Positions 5,222 through 5,360 of a stretch of DNA of 5,360 nucleotides are shown one piece after another. Each line of letters begins with the position of its first letter. Position 1 is the stretch's first letter. The notes under the pieces are model-generated. The model was given only the letters and a program-made list of their open reading frames with translations, did no database searches and was not told the origin of the DNA. Both the position numbers and the translations under genes were made by a program. Origin of the DNA: JBMNNU01 sp050942695 (GTDB lineage Bacteria > Chloroflexota > UBA6077); assembly GCA_050942695.1 (NCBI GenBank), contig JBMNNU010000230.1, forward strand, positions 1 to 5,360, given 5' to 3'.

Positions 5222-5360
5222 ATGGACCTCGGTCGCATATTCACATGGGAAATGCCTGTGAAGCTGGTTGTTGGGCCTGGTTGTTCCAAGATGGCCGGAC
5301 AAGAGTTCAAGAAGCTGGGAGGCAGCAAAGCCCTGATCGTTACCGACCGCGGAGTCGAGG
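5222..5360 (+). CDS. Iron-containing alcohol dehydrogenase, N-terminal fragment, cut off by window edge
   Basis: Only the first 46 codons are visible, but they match the start of the iron-dependent (group III) alcohol dehydrogenase family: FTWEMPVKLVVGPGCSKMAG, then EFKKLGGSKALIVTDRGVE. The VVGPG turn and the LGGSKALIVTDRGV strand are the conserved N-terminal nucleotide-binding elements. Intact members have about 380-400 residues and bind Fe2+ (or Zn2+) through Asp and His residues that would lie beyond this window, so metal binding cannot be checked. Substrates in the family range from simple alcohols and 1,3-propanediol to hydroxyacids, lactaldehyde and maleylacetate, so no narrower name is justified. 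It lies downstream of the dead dehydrogenase on the same strand and may take over a similar redox step, or may simply belong to the same former operon. Confidence 0.85.
   Translation, partial: MDLGRIFTWEMPVKLVVGPGCSKMAGQEFKKLGGSKALIVTDRGVE

Overview
The window is a catabolic or uptake locus from a bacterium. The left two thirds, all on the minus strand, hold a complete NitT/TauT-type ABC importer except for the C-terminus of its binding protein, preceded by an IclR-family regulator. The right third, on the plus strand, holds a decayed 3-hydroxyisobutyrate dehydrogenase (HIBADH)-type oxidoreductase, a short block of degenerate 7-bp tandem repeats, and the start of an iron-containing alcohol dehydrogenase that runs off the right edge. 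The lipid-anchored binding protein with a long Ala/Pro/Thr/Glu/Lys linker after its lipobox is a style I associate with Chloroflexota and some Firmicutes. This taxonomic guess is an inference and weak.

Layout on the minus strand, in the direction of transcription: IclR regulator (start re-assigned to 4374, end 3571), regulatory gap of about 160-180 bp, permease A (3388-2594), permease B (2582-1755), ATPase (about 1724-906), a 168-bp gap, then the lipoprotein substrate-binding protein (737 to beyond position 1). The permease A, permease B and ATPase genes are tightly packed: 11 bp separate A from B, and the B stop directly abuts an in-frame ATG of the ATPase. The two permeases are tandem paralogues, aligning without gaps over 219 residues at about 46% identity by hand count, so the importer probably uses a heterodimeric membrane channel.

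Layout on the plus strand: a sigma-70-like promoter (4527-4556) diverging from the IclR promoter (4418-4446), the oxidoreductase pseudogene (about 4621-5092), thirteen heptamers (5082-5172), and the iron-ADH start (5222 onward). The pseudogene appears to carry a lost start codon (ATA after a good ribosome site), a Gly-to-Ser change in the nucleotide-binding loop, a one-base deletion, and loss of about 140 central residues including the catalytic region.

Working together (inference): the IclR protein probably senses a small organic acid and controls the importer, itself, and perhaps the divergent dehydrogenase genes. The substrate cannot be read from the sequence; NitT/TauT importers carry sulfonates, nitrate, bicarbonate, aromatic acids, pyrimidine precursors and others. 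I found no RNA gene, CRISPR array, insertion sequence or convincing rho-independent terminator, and nothing that amounts to a new system. The most notable points are the pseudogene with its adjoining heptamer array, the paired permeases, and dyad symmetries placed just downstream of the -10 elements of the regulator and importer.
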